From: Limnomonas spitsbergensis
Lineage: Eukaryota; Chlorophyta; Chlorophyceae; Chlamydomonadales
DNA: 64,000 nucleotides
Reading direction: 5' to 3'
Assembly: GCA_037349105.1 (NCBI GenBank)
Contig: JAYJMM010000100.1
Location: 1,855,001 to 1,919,000, forward strand
Positions 1 to 12,700 of this stretch are shown piece after piece. The position numbers and the translations under genes were made by a program. Position 1 is the first letter of the stretch, and each line of letters begins with the position of its first letter. The notes beneath the pieces are model-generated. The model did not search any database. It saw nothing but the letters and a program-made list of their open reading frames with translations, and was not told the origin of the DNA.

Positions 1-539
1 CAGTTAGGGATGGGGAAAGGGATTCGGGCACGTAGGGTACATCATCCTGAACAAGGTCCAACACCAAGGTGTGGAAATTTCATACTGGTCCGCCTCAACG
101 GCAATCAGGCTGCCCTCTTCCAGCAAGCAGCCAGGAGGGGGGGGGGTCCAGGATTAAAAGTTTAAGGCTACGTGCATGATCAATACACGTCAGACGCTTC
201 GACCCAGCGCTCCAAAGCCAGAGTCTGACAGCTCAACCTAGTTTAGCTTCCTACCCTTGAACCTGAACCCTACACTAAAACCTGAGCATGACAGCCCAAC
301 CTAGTTTAGGGTTCATGGCACTACGCTTCTTCCTACACCGCACACCTGAAACTTACAGCCCAGCCCCTATACCCCAGTCCCATAATTGCGTTGGAAGTGT
401 GGAGGGTGTAGGGTGATCCACCCCACACCTTGGCCCCACCCATCACTCCTAGGGTGTATGCCTAGTTACTCAACCCTCAACCTACACCTGCAACTCTCAA
501 CCCTGTTCACATCTGGCACTCATACCCCCCCCAAACCCT

Positions 540-979
540 GTTCACACCCATCATGTATCCCCCCCTTACCCCACACACAATCTAAACCCCACCCCCGTTC
601 ACACCTGGCACTCGTATCCTCCCATAGCCAGGAGAGAGCGTTGGGCACCTATCACCCACACCCTGTTCACACCCGTTATTGCCCCCCTCCTTACCCCACA
701 CACAATCTAAACCCCACCCCCGTTCACACCTGGCACTCGTATCCTCCCATAGCCAGGAGAGAGCGTTGGACACCTATCACTCACACCCTGTTCACACCCG
801 TTATTGCCCCCCTCCTTACCCCACACACAATCTAAACCCCACCCCCGTTCACACCTGGCACTCGTATCCTCCCATAGCCAGGAGAGAGCGTTGGACACCT
901 ATCACTCACACCCTGTTCACACCCGTTATTGCCCCCCTCCTTACCCCACACACAATCTAAACCCCACCCCCATTCACAC
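540..979 (-). repeat. exon-end array, 125-bp unit, 3 extra copies (cyclase, exon 980-1088)
   Basis: The 3' end of the exon with its donor (minus strand CTCCTGGCTATGGGAGGATA then CGAGTGCCAG|GTGTGA) recurs around 850, 725 and 600, period 125 bp. Copies keep GGYECQ, the exon itself has GGYEWQ. Bases 1-540 hold telomere-like words and nothing else I can support. Confidence 0.85.
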
Positions 980-3900
980 CTGCCACTCGTATCCTCCCAT
1001 AGCCAGGAGAGAGCGTCGGACCGTGTCGTTGTACACCTCAAGGACGTCCCTCGCCAGAGGCCGGTCAACCGCCCGCATGTCAGAGTACCTAAATCAGGGT
1101 TAAGCGTGAAGGCTTTAGTTTTGTTTGCTTAGGGGCTTAGGGTGAAGGGTTCAAACTAAGGGTTTTAAGCAGACAGTCAATAGCTAGAGGGCCTAGATGA
1201 GGGTTAAGTATAAAGGCTTGAAAAGATATACAACACAAGTTTGCATGCCAGAGTGCCTTGTTTGATGTCAAGGGTAAGGACGTGGACGGTAAGCAGAAGT
1301 GTGGTGATGAATCCATGACACAAACAACTGAACCCTGAACCCAGTAGGTGTGACGAAACATGGGGATTATCTACTTGTCAACTTCTCAAACAATGAAACA
1401 ACTGGTCCCTGGCCATGGTTAGTTCCGAAAAAGTTTGAACAAGCATCACTCATCCACTGTACAAACAACTGAACCCTACACCATGGTACATTACAAACCG
1501 TGTGAATGCGGCTCACACGTCCTTGCCAGGTGTGCATGAGTGTGAGGGTCACTCACTTGTCCATGGCACAGAATACCAGCGTTACTTACGGATAGCCCCG
1601 TTTGCCAATGTGGTTCATGGACCCGAGCGGGGCCAGCGCCGTCGCGGGTGCGTCCAAGTAGCCGGGCGTCAGCTGCTGGCAGCGGTCCAGGCGGGGCAGG
1701 AAGCGCGCCCGCTCCTCCAGACCCGGCACACGCACCTGATAGCGGCAGGAGGGAGTGGGAGATGGGAGTAGCAGGGTGGGAGGAGGCTCGCCCGCTCCTC
1801 CAGCCCAGACACAAGCACCTGATAGTGGATGGAGGGAGTGGGAGGTGGGAGGAGCAGGGTGGGAGGAAGCGCACCCGCTCCTCCAGCCCAGACACAAGCA
1901 CCTGATTGTGGAGGGAGGAAGTGGGAGGAGGGGAGTGGGAGGTGAGAGGAGCAGGGTGGGAGGAAGCGCACCCGCTCCTCCAGACCAGACACAAACACCT
2001 GATAGTGGCGGGAGGGAGTGGGAGGTGGGATGAGCAGGGTGGGAGGAGCAGGGTGGGAGGGAGTGGGAGGTGGGATGAGCAGGCGGGGTAACAAGCGCGC
2101 CCACTCATCCAGCCCAGGCACGAGCAACTGGCAGAGCGGCGGGAGATGGATGCCGTGGCAAAAGTCGGTTTTCAAGTACAGAGCAGGAAACGTGTCGCGC
2201 TGCTTGGCCTTGTCCAGCATGCTGATTTTTTTTTGCTGCATTTTGTTGCATGGTGGGCCTCTGCTCCTTCCATCCTGGGCTGGAGCAGGCAGGGCCCTCC
2301 TCCGGCCCAGGTATATGAGCAGGTTGAGCACCTAATAGCCATCATGGGCAGTCTCATCGCCTCTCCCCACTAGTATAAATCGGTTTTAGTCTCAGGCGAT
2401 CCACATCATACCTTAGTACTCCCAGTGACTACTTCCACACTGGATTTCAAATATGTTCCCAAGTACTCCCAGTGACTACTTCCACACTGGATTTCAAATA
2501 TGTTCCCAAGTACTCCCAGTGACTACTTCCACACTGGATTTCAAATATGTTCCCAAGTACTCCCAGTGACTACTTCCACACTGGATTTCAAATATGTCCC
2601 CAAGTACTTCCAGTGACTACTTCCACACTGGATTTCAAATATGTTCCCAAGTACTCCCAGTGACTACTTCCACACTGGATTTCAAATATTATAAAGACTT
2701 GCCCCCCCTATGCCCCCCCCCCATTTTTAATGTTTTTTTAATGTTTTTTTTTATTGAATTACGGTATTTAAATTTATTAACAAATTAATACCAGTACCGT
2801 AAAACACTGTTTCCAAGTTAATTTGTAAACCGGTAATTTATTAATTATAAAAATTAAAATACCCATACGAGCTTCCACACGTCTCTTACCTGCATGATGT
2901 CACTGTACTCCCGGTGGCCGCCCCCACAGTGGATCTCAAACGTCCCGCAGTCAACCACCTGCAAGCATGAACGCCAGGACATCAGAATGAAGACACAGAC
3001 ATCAGCATCGCAACACCAGCATCAACATCTCATCCTCATCGAAACAACATGTTCATCAACGTAGCGGTGGCATCGATTGTGAAACACCAACATCAGCATC
3101 GTAACACCAGCATCAGCATGACAACACCAGCATCAGCATCTCATCCTCATGGCAACAACATGTTCATCAACGTAGCGGTGGCGTCGATTTCGTAACACCA
3201 GCATCAGCATCGCAGCAACAGCACCAGCTTTGTTATGGCACCACCACTGCCTGCAAAGCAACACCAGCAACAGTGCCAGCAATGCTATGCAACACCAGCA
3301 ACAGTGCCAGCAATGCAATGCAACACCAGCAACAGTGCCAGCAATGCAACGCAACACCAGCAACAGTGCCAGCAATGCAATGCAACACCAGCAACAGTGC
3401 CAGCAATGCAATGCAACACCAGCAACAGTGCCAGCAATGCAACGCAACACCAGCAACAGTGCCAGCAATGCAATGCAACACAAGCAACAGTGCCAGCAAT
3501 GCAATGCAACAACAGCAACAGTGCCAGCAATGCAATACAACACCAGCAACAGTGCCAGCAATGCAACGCAACACCAGCAACAGTGCCAGCAATGCAATGC
3601 AACACCAGCAACAGTGCCAGCAATGCAATGCAACAACAGCAACAGTGCCAGCAATGCAATGCAACACCAGCAACAGTGCCAGCAATGCAACGCAACACCA
3701 CCAACAGTGCCAGCAATGCAACGCAACACCAGCAACAGTGCCAGCAATGCAATGCAACACCAGCAACAGTGCCAGCAATGCTATGCAACACCAGCAACAG
3801 TGCCAGCAATGCAATGCAACACCAGCAACAGTGCCAGCAATTCAACGCAACACCAGCAACAGTGCCAGCAATGCAATGCAACACCAGCAACAGTGCCAGC

Positions 3901-5980
3901 AATGCAATGCAACACCAGCAACAGTGCCAGCAATGCAACGCAACAACAGCAACAGTGCCAGCAATGCAATGCAACACCAGCAACAGTGCCAGCAATGCAA
4001 CGCAACACCAGCAACAGTGCCAGCAATGCAATGCAACACAAGCAACAGTGCTAGCAATGCAACGCAACACCAGCAACAGTGCCAGCAATGCAACGCAACA
4101 CCAGCAACAGTGCCAGCAATGCAATGCAACACCAGCAACAGTGTCAGCAATGCAACGCAACACCAGCAACAGTGCCAGCAATGCAATGCAACACCAGCAA
4201 CAGTGCCAGCAATGCAATGCAACACCAGCAACAGTGCCAGCAATGCAACGCAACACCAGCAACAGTGCCAGCAATGCAACGCAACACCAGCAACAGTGCC
4301 AGCAATGCAATGCAACACCAGCAACTGTGCCAGCAATGCAACGCAATACCAGCAACAGTGCCAGCAATGCAATGCAACACCAGCAACAGTGCCAGCAATG
4401 CAATGCAACACCAGCAACAGTGCCAGCAATGCAATGCAACACCAACAACAGTGCCAGCAATGCAATGCAACACCAGCAACAGTGCCAGCAATGCAATGCA
4501 ACACCAGCAACAGTGCCAGCAATGCAATGCAACACCAGCAACTGTGCCAGCAATGCAACGCAACACCAGCAACAGCACCACCAGCTTAACGAATGAGCAG
4601 GAGCACACACCTGTACAGCAGGTTCCCACACATGTACAGCTGGACCCCACACCTGTACCGCTGGAGCCCACACCTGTACATCAGGGGCCCACACCTGTAC
4701 AGCTGGAGAGTGGTAAATCCTGGCCTTGAACATGTCCGTGGCTCTCTGCGCTAGCTCCATGTCATGAACCACCTGAAGAATCATAAGGGGTGCATGAAGA
4801 GAGGGATGGAGTGGGGGGGCAAAGGGTGACAAAGTGGTTGTGAAGGTTAGATGGCACAGTAGGGAAGAGGAATAGGCAGGCCGACACTACTGACCGGTTG
4901 GTGCCGCTGCTCGCCCGACCGGCCCGGTGGCTCCACCCCAGGTCCTGCGCTCCACACGGGCTTCAGGGCGACAGAAACCAAGTCCAGAAGCGGCTCCGAG
5001 CCCTCTGTCTCAACGATCCCCGCTAGCTCGGCAAGGGCCAGACTGCTGGAAGTCCCCGCTGCCGCCGCCGCAGCGGCCAGGGTCGAGGTTGCGGATGAAA
5101 CGGGCGTGTGTGCTACGATGCCACCGCTGCACTGCGTGGAGTCTGCGCTCGTGACGCACTCCGGTGAGTCTACCAGCCAGCGACCGTCATGCCAGGTTCC
5201 CGCGGCGGGGGCAGCGGCGGCCGCGGAAGCGCCGGAACGGGAGTGTGGTCCGGGTTTAGGGGATCCCCTCTGTTGCTGCTGCGTGTATCGGGGCAGGGCG
5301 GGGCAGACCGGTGAGGTATACAAAAGCTCTACTGAATATTCGAACTCCTATACCTGACAGCCTGGCATCGTGACGTGCTCCTGCACAAGCCCCATGAATA
5401 TGCGATAATTAAAAACACAGTGCGGTACGGCACACTTAGGTAACTGTACGGATATGGTACGGTAAAAAAAAATACTGCACAAGTACGGTTCCTACTGAAA
5501 CGGGATGACCATACTCTTCTCGTGCAGGGAAGGAGAGATTATGGGAGGCGTACCCCTGTCAGCCCACCCGGATCCAGAAGGACAGACCATGAAACCTCAA
5601 CCCTTAATTCCTCCCTACTCCTCCCCCCTTTTAATCACTCTCCCCTCACCCAACCACCCCTCACCATCCCGTCCCCCCTCCTCCTCCTCACCCACAGCCC
5701 CACTCCCTCTGGTGCGACCCAGGTCTGGACGGCACCGTTTTCTAGGGCGGAGGGGTCAGGGGACGGGATGGGACAAACAGAGGAAGCGACAATCATTTAC
5801 CCTAAAACCTGGGGGAAATTAACTCAAAAATATTTTGTCTACCGGTAGGTGAAACTAAAAAACTACCGGTAAAATTGGCTTCCGGAGGCCCCCCCCTCTC
5901 ACCGATCCGGCCCGGGTCCAGAAGGAGCCACTTTCATCATAGTGGCTGTGAAACTTCCGGAACGAGGACGAGATCGCGCC
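980..5980 (-). CDS. class III nucleotide cyclase-like gene, C-terminal half (partial, continues past left edge)
   Basis: Not a single open frame. Six exons join in consistent phase on the minus strand: 5980-5903, 5269-4895 (its start is uncertain), 4772-4695, 2958-2890, 1735-1590 and 1088-980, together 855 nt or 285 codons. Most boundaries are CAG|GT type. In order they carry HDMELAQRATDMFKARIY, GTFEIHCGGGHREYSDIMQ, VPGLEERARFLPRL followed by LTPGYLDAP, and MRAVDRPLARDVLEVYNDT ending in RRSLLAMGGYEWQ. This order matches my recollection of the large volvocine adenylate/guanylate cyclases, where a cyclase core is followed by a VPGLE..R..LP linker and a second, degenerate cyclase half with a GGYECQ word. 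The 4895-5269 exon is Ala/Ser/Gly-rich and looks like a loop insertion. The catalytic Asp-bearing part is not seen, so the 5' end is missing or undetected. A following exon near 20-129 (GSLIAVEADQYEIS) is possible but weak. The nearest other gene is a cyclase paralogue, head-to-head. Family call is fairly sure; activity is unknown. Confidence 0.72.
1736..2135 (-). repeat. exon-start array, 82-98 bp units, 4 extra copies (cyclase, exon 1590-1735)
   Basis: Each copy repeats the acceptor CAG and the first 40 bp of the exon, translating as VSGLEERVRFLP or VPGLDEWARLLP beside the true VPGLEERARFLP. Copies lie upstream in the transcript, in the intron. Confidence 0.88.
2415..2693 (-). repeat. 47-bp array of 6 copies derived from cyclase exon 2890-2958
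   Basis: Each unit reads on the minus strand as FEIQCGSSHWEY, against FEIHCGGGHREY in the exon. The unit length is not a multiple of three, so the array is not coding. Confidence 0.82.
3240..4590. repeat. 31-bp minisatellite, about 43 copies
   Basis: Unit GCCAGCAATGCAATGCAACACCAGCAACAGT. Because 31 is not divisible by three and the unit lacks stops, all three frames stay open on the plus strand and also on the minus strand, giving several 200-500 codon frames. Intron of the cyclase gene at 0.98-5.98 kb; not a gene. Confidence 0.93.
4600..4694 (-). repeat. 21-bp exon-end/donor array, 4 copies (cyclase, exon 4695-4772)
   Basis: The exon end CCAGCTGTACAG|GTGTGGG repeats every 21 bp, so four decoy donors follow the real one. 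Confidence 0.82.
5540..5595 (-). repeat. single copy of a cyclase exon end (exon 5903-5980)
   Basis: Minus strand TCCTTCTGGATCCGGGTGGG repeats the exon end TCCTTCTGGACCCGGGCCGG, about 320 bp downstream of it in the transcript. Confidence 0.6.
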
Positions 5981-6109
5981 CTGCGGGACAAGGCATTTAT
6001 TTTCATATGCTGCAGGTCTACCTGGACTTATCTTGGATTGACCATGGATTTACCTTAGGTTTCCCTTTGAATCCCTTCGATTTACCTGGATTTACTTGGG
6101 TCCATCTTA

Positions 6110-6425
6110 GATTTACCTGGCTTCCCCTTTCCCCTGGATCTAACTTCCCCTGGATCTAACTTCCCCTGGATCTACTGCAGATGGACCTTCTATTTGTCTC
6201 ACATGACAAGACCGTTCCATACCGAACGGGACATGTAAAATAATAAAGCTTCGATTACCGTACGATTAGTATCAAACGGCCACATTGACATTTTGTGTCA
6301 TAACCAGAGGTCGAGATCGCTCAATGCACAGCACACCATTTTTAGCACACCATTTAGCACACCATTGTAGCACACCATTGTAGCACACCATTGTAGCACA
6401 CCATTGTAGCACACCATTGTGGATG
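6110..6425. repeat. short tandem repeats between the two cyclase genes
   Basis: A 16-bp CCCCTGGATCTAACTT unit (3 copies, about 6128-6175) and a 13-15 bp AGCACACCATTGT unit (7 copies, 6336-6421). No exon or clear promoter seen. Confidence 0.8.
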
Positions 6426-6483
6426 AAATTGTTTAAACCTCAGCACTCAATCTCACAAAGTCCTCACTGCCACCGGTAGGGTC

Positions 6484-6742
6484 CACAGTTGAGTGGGCCT
6501 GCCTTGGTACAGCAGACTAGCCATCGGCCTGGGGTGGCTGTCTAACTGCCTCAATAAGTAACTGCCTAATAAAGTAACCACCTAACTAACTGACTATTTG
6601 CCCAATTGCTGCACAGGACGGTTCCACTGACAGGGGCCGTAACCCAATGGGCCTACCGTGGTACGGCGCGCTGGCCATCGGCCTGGGGTGGCTGTCCAAC
6701 TGCCTCAGTCACTACCTAACTAACTGCCCCAATGCTGCACAG
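6484..6742 (+). repeat. exon-start array, about 128-bp unit, 2 extra copies (cyclase membrane exon)
   Basis: Copies at about 6485 and 6612 repeat the first 80 bp of the exon at 6743 (GGGCCTACCGTGGTACGGCG), including the acceptor at 6612. The middle copy begins with the same DGSTDR..NPMGLPWYGALA. Confidence 0.88.
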
Positions 6743-9700
6743 GACGGTTCCACTGACAGGGACCGTAACCCAATGGGCCTGCCATGGTACGGCGCACTTG
6801 CGATTGGGTTGGGCCTGCTGGTCTTGCTGCTACTGGCAATTGCTTTCTTCTGGCGCCGCTGGGCCCCCCAGGTGGGAATTGTGGGTGGATGTGTTAGATC
6901 GGACAGGTAGGGGGGGGGTAGGGTTTAGATTGTATTATTGAGGATAGGGTTACGGTTTGGGGTTGATATTGTCTTGGCTTGGGTTGAGGGTTTAGATTGC
7001 ATTCCTCAAGAGGGGGGAAGCGTCGATATTATATTCGTCAAGGTCAAGGGCTTATACCTGATTACTGATGTGGAGATGGGGTATATTAAGCACTCCGGGG
7101 TGGTGGGGGGGGGGGGGATCATGGTAGCACAATCCGGCTGAACCTGTGCCATATCGAGCTGTATCGTGCGGTATCATGGCACTTTGGTAGTACAATCCGG
7201 CCGAACCTGTGCCGTATTGTGCCGTATCATGCCGTATCGTGCGACCATGGGAGAGATTAGGTTCATCAGGTGGGTTTGGGGTTAATTGTAATACACAGGT
7301 GAGCACTTTGGGTCCCGTTTTTTAATTGGATTCCTCATGTGAGGGTTGAGGTTGAGATTCGGTTGATCAGGTTGGGTTCGGGGTTTACATGGGATTGATG
7401 TGGTGACGGTGCAGGGTTCAGGTCCTGTATTGGACTCGCTTGGCGGGGCTGGCGGCGCGGTCTACGGGCAGCCTTCCTCCGGGGCGGTTAGAAAGAAAGA
7501 AAGAAAACTAAGCCCTATTAGGGCGTGGAGGTTAAGGAAACAGCGCAGCATGGGGCCGAAGCCACATCCGCGCCGTTACTCGTACTCATGGTGTTCGTAT
7601 ATCCTTTAGTGCTGTATCTCGCCCTCCCTTCCCCTCCCCTCCTCTCCTCACCCTGCTGAGCAGTTTGAGGCCTACCGGGCCCTAGCAGCCCAGAAGCAGC
7701 CACCGCCGAGCATCCAGACGTTCCTGATTGATTTTCTTGGCTGCCACTTTGCCCCTCCCGCTCCTCCCCTCCCTGCTGAATAGTTTGAGGCGTACAGGGC
7801 CCTAGCGGCCAAGAAGCAGCCACCGGGCATACAATCACCGGACAGACCTGTCACACTGGTGCTGACGGACGTAGAGGGCAGCACAGAGCTGTGGTGGGTG
7901 TGGTCACATGTGTTCACACGAATGGGGTGGTGGGTTCACACGTGTTCACACTAATGGGGTGGTGTGGTTCCACGTGTTCACACTAATGGGATGGTTTGGC
8001 CACAATGGTTCACAGCTTTGTGGATGGCCACACATGTTCACACACATGTGGTGGTATGGTCACACATGTTCACACACATGTGGTGGTGTGGTCACTCTGG
8101 TGTAAACGGATGCGCATGCCAGCACTGAGCTGTGGTTGGTGTGGTCAGACTAGTCCACACATGTGTGGAGGAAAGCACTGCTGTAGTGGGTGTGTCACTC
8201 TTGGTCACTATATTTATTACACCAATATAGAGGTCAGCACCTTTGTTTTATACATTAATTTCGATCGCGTACAACACTTGTGTCACTCTGATTCAGATGG
8301 ATTTGCACATCCCCTTTTGTTTTTGCGCTGACTCACCGTCCTGCGTTTTGTGTGTGCAGGGAGTGGGACACAGAGATCATGGCCCTGGCGATCGACATGC
8401 ACGACAGGTGAGGTCCCCTACTTGTTTTTAGATGCTTCAGCTACAATGTTTCAAACATTCAGCTCAAATATAGCTACAATTCAGCTACAATTCAGCCGCG
8501 CCACTTCCCGGCATTTCCCAGCGGGAATGTGTGCCACTAGTTATGGTGCTTCGGCCAATTGGCAGTTGCCTGGAAGAGGCTCGGTGCCCGGTGGCCCGGT
8601 GCTGGCTACCCAGCGGCCTGATTAAGGTGGTTCCGATTCGCTTAAAGATGAGCACAGGTGATTGTGTTTGTGCGGGCGGGGTATTTGTGCGTGTAGGAAG
8701 GTGGGGGAGAAAATTAGGAAATAATTCTTTTTTAAATGGAAAAAAACTTGTAAATTTTAATAACAAGATAATGTTCATAAAACAATTTAAAGGCTGTGAA
8801 GCTGGATAAGCTCAAGTTTATGAAAACAAACGAAATCCTCTTTGGTATCCCCATTCTGCCAAGCCACTGAGCTTGCATGCTGTCCCTCGCCCAGGATAAT
8901 GCGGGACTGCATGAGCAAGCACTTTGGATACGAGGTAAGGCACGGTTCACACTTTTACACTTGTTTGTTCAAGGTGTGACCCTCGTCACACTTTTTGCGA
9001 AGATTAAGGTGGAACCTTGACCACACGTTTGGTAAGTTGGAGTGTGAGGTGATACACTTATCATACTATTTGTTCTGTACGTATGAGGGGAGACCGATAT
9101 CACTATTTTTGTTTTTTTGAATGTGACGTGAGCCGCTGATCTCACTCTTCGTGTACATTGGGAGTGAGACACGGCCCAGACCATTGCGGGGCCTTAAACC
9201 CTGTCTGCATCTTTGCACCCTAAACCCTGAACCCTAAACCCCCATGCACAGGTCATGACGGAGGGAGATGCATTCCTTATCAGGTGGGGCTGAAAGGGGT
9301 GTGTGGTATCAAGGGTTCAGGGTTTATGGATAAGTGAAATACCAGGGTTGATGATGTAGGGTTTAGGGTTTAGGTTAAAACCTCAGCGCCTGGCAATGTA
9401 CCTCGGATGTGCGTTGCCTACCCTTGCAATTAACGCTGTTAAGGGTTTTGAGGGTGCCTTTGGTAATCATCGCATACACCAGTTTTCAGCCGGAAACACA
9501 ACGCAGTCTGACTGACCCTAAACCCTGGCATTTTCGACCCTGTCATTCATAACCCTGAACCACTGTTGAACCTTAACCCTGAACCCTGATATGTCGCTGC
9601 AGCTTCCACGATCCCTTTGACGCCCTGGCCTGGTGCCTGGCCGCACAGCTGGCGCTGCAGAGTGGGTGCATAGAGTGTGTGTATGTGTGTGTGTGGAGGG

Positions 9701-12700
9701 GGGGGGGGGGCTCAAAATGAGGGGGGATGGGTGTGGGAGGGCTTGCGTGAAGGGGAAATCAGTGGTGGTGGGACTTACTGAAGAGAAAACCGGACTGTGG
9801 TTGACGGGAAACCGACAGATTTGAACCCATAAAAGCCAAGGGCTCGCTGCTTAGCAGCGAAAAGATGGATCACGTCCATAGACCTGATGAAGAGGGGCAC
9901 CCAACCTAAGACCTTAACCCTAAACGACGGGTAGATAGGATGCGGTGCAGAACCTGGACCTTCAACTATTGCCCATGTCATGATATGTGGTGTAAACGCT
10001 GAACCCTAAACTGTTAATTGCCTAGCCTATACCCTGATTTCTAAACCATAAATCCCTTTATCTCCCCCCCCCCTCCCCCCCCATTTCTCTTGATTCATGT
10101 ACATTGCTACTGGCCGGGCCAGCAGCTGAGGCGCCACAAACCCTGAGATGCCAACCCTCCCCCCCCTCCTAACTTGTCCATGCTTGTATATTGTGGCCGG
10201 TGTTTACAGCGCGGCGCGGATGTGGCTACGGCCCCAAGCTGCGCTGTTTAGCCCTATAGGAAGAAGCTTTATTCCTTTCTGTGACTGGCTGGATGAGCAG
10301 GTGAAGAGCTTTTGACCCTGAACCCTGAAACGCTTAACCTCATCCCCGAATCTTCTCCCCATCCCCTGGATAGTTCTTAGATTGCGACTGGCTGGATAAG
10401 CTGCTGCACCACCGCAAACACTGAACCACTTACCCTCCCTCCCCCCTACCTTGTCCATGTTTTTATTTTGTGACTGGCCGGATGAGCTGCTGCAGAACTA
10501 TTGACCCTGAAGCGCTTAACCTCATCCCCAAACCTTCCCCCCACCCCCTTGATGAATTTTAGATTGTGACTGGCCGGATGAGCTGCTGCAGCACCGCAAG
10601 GCCGGAATCCACACTGTGAGTGGGTTAAGGATGGAGGGGTTTTGGAGATCCGTACTGCTAGAGGGTAAAGGGTGTTTGGAAAACCACGTCGTGAGCAGGT
10701 CAAGGGTTCATCATGGGTGGGAATCCGCAGTGCTTGTGTGGTTTAACGGTTTAACGGGTCTAAGGAATATATGACCATCCTGAGCTCAGGGCCAGGCGCT
10801 GGCCAGGGCGTGTGGCGGTGCCCACACAAGCTCTTGAAAATAATTTTAGTAGACGATGTTACGACATTGAGAACACGATGTTACGACAACTCAATGCTTC
10901 AGGCGGGAGGAGGTTGCGCATAATCAGGCATCTTGATTTACGTTTATGGTAACGGCGCGGATGTGGCTACGGCCCCAAGCTGCGCTGTTTCCTGAACCTC
11001 CACGCCCTTCTGGGGTGTAGCTTTCTTTCTTTCTTTCTTAGGAGACAGGCCAGCAAGGCGCTGTAATCCTGAATTGAAATGCACTGTTTGCGTGCTGCAG
11101 GTCCGCGGTATGGAGCTAGCGCAGGGTCAGGCGCTAGCGGGGGGGCAGCAAGGCGCTGCAATCCTGAATTGGAATGTACAGCCCATGCCGCGCTGTTTCC
11201 TTAACCCTCACGCCCCTGTGGGGCGTGGTTTTCTTTCCTTCTTTCGTTCTGGAATGTACTGTCTGCATGCTGCAGGTCCGCGGTATGGAGCTAGCGCAGG
11301 GACAGGCGCTGGCGGGTGGCCAGGAGCTGCTGGACGTCGCGCCCCTGTTGGACACTGACATAGGCCTGACGGGCCACATGCTGGCGGAGGCCTACTCTGG
11401 CTTTGAGTCGTTCGAAGTGATCGGGTGCGTGCTCAGTATCAAGTGTCTAGGGTTTAAGGTATGTGTCGAGGTTTAAGGGTTTAGAATGGAGATGTGGGCA
11501 ATGCTGAGGGGGTGTGGGTTTGGGATTGAGTTTTTAGGGTTCAGGTTGTGTAATAGCCGAATGTGGAGGTTTAAGGTTGGGTGTGTCTTGAGGGTGGAGG
11601 GGTATGGAGGGGTATGAGCTGACTCCTGAGGGGTGGGGTGTGTGCTGTGGGTTTAGGTTTGGTGTGTGCTGAGGGTTTGGGTCGGTTTGTGCTGAAGGTC
11701 GAGGTTTGAGGGACGATGCTTGATGAGGTTGTAGGTTGAGTTAGGGTTTAGGGTTTAGGGTACAAGCAGGTGGTGTTGGGGTACAAGCAGGTGGTGTTGG
11801 GGTACAAGCAGGTGGTGTTGGGGTACAAGCAGGTGGTGTTGGGGTTTAGTCTGGCGCGTGGTGGTAAAACCCTAAACCCGAGGGTGACGACAAATCCATG
11901 AATACCATATATCAATATAACAATCGAGACGGTGCAAGGCTGTTGAGTCCTGGCAGGTGTGCTATTCGATACCAATCATTGCTGTGTCAAATTTGAAGAT
12001 TTACTACGCCCCTGTCAAGTGTGGGGGGGGTGGGGTGGGGGATGGGGGAGGCGCTGACTCATCACACTCTTGCTTTTGGAGAATTGTGTAGGATGGTGCA
12101 TCATTCCGCTGGTCATTCGTATATTCCTAACTGCTATCCTCGAGGTCAATTTGGGTCCCAGACGGCACCCCAAAAATGCCCTCCACTTTGTGGAGGAGCT
12201 TTTTTGGTAACCCCCACGCTTTAGAGAATAAGCGGGCTACCATCTGATACACAAATTGTTTTTTTATTTTATTCGAGACATGTGTTTAACTTCTTTTAGT
12301 ATATTTATAGCTACTATTCGTATATTTCTAACTAAAGGCAATATTTAATCATGCTCACATGTCTTTTACACGATCAATTTTCAAAATAACTGTGGTTCCC
12401 TTCATACCATACCAGTGGACATGCCGTAAAGCACGAAAAGCCCCAATGTTAACCCGCGAGTCCGTTAAACAAAAACATGACCATTGAGTTGTTGCATGTG
12501 CAGTGACCGCTCCGGGCCATCCAACGGTCACGAGCTGTTCTACGACCCCAGGAAAGCATGCGGAAAAAGGTTTGTAAAAACTGCGATATAATCATAAGAA
12601 GTAAAAACTGTGATATAATCATATAAATAAAAAAATAAACAATACCGAGGTTTGGATTAAGGAAGCCACCCGTTCGGCCGTCGCACTCGGTAGGCTGCCC

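Noticed and set aside
3230..4832. Open frames of 190-515 codons, Gln/Cys or Leu/Cys/Trp rich
   Set aside because: All come from the 31-bp minisatellite; every frame is open and no start, splice or family signal supports any.
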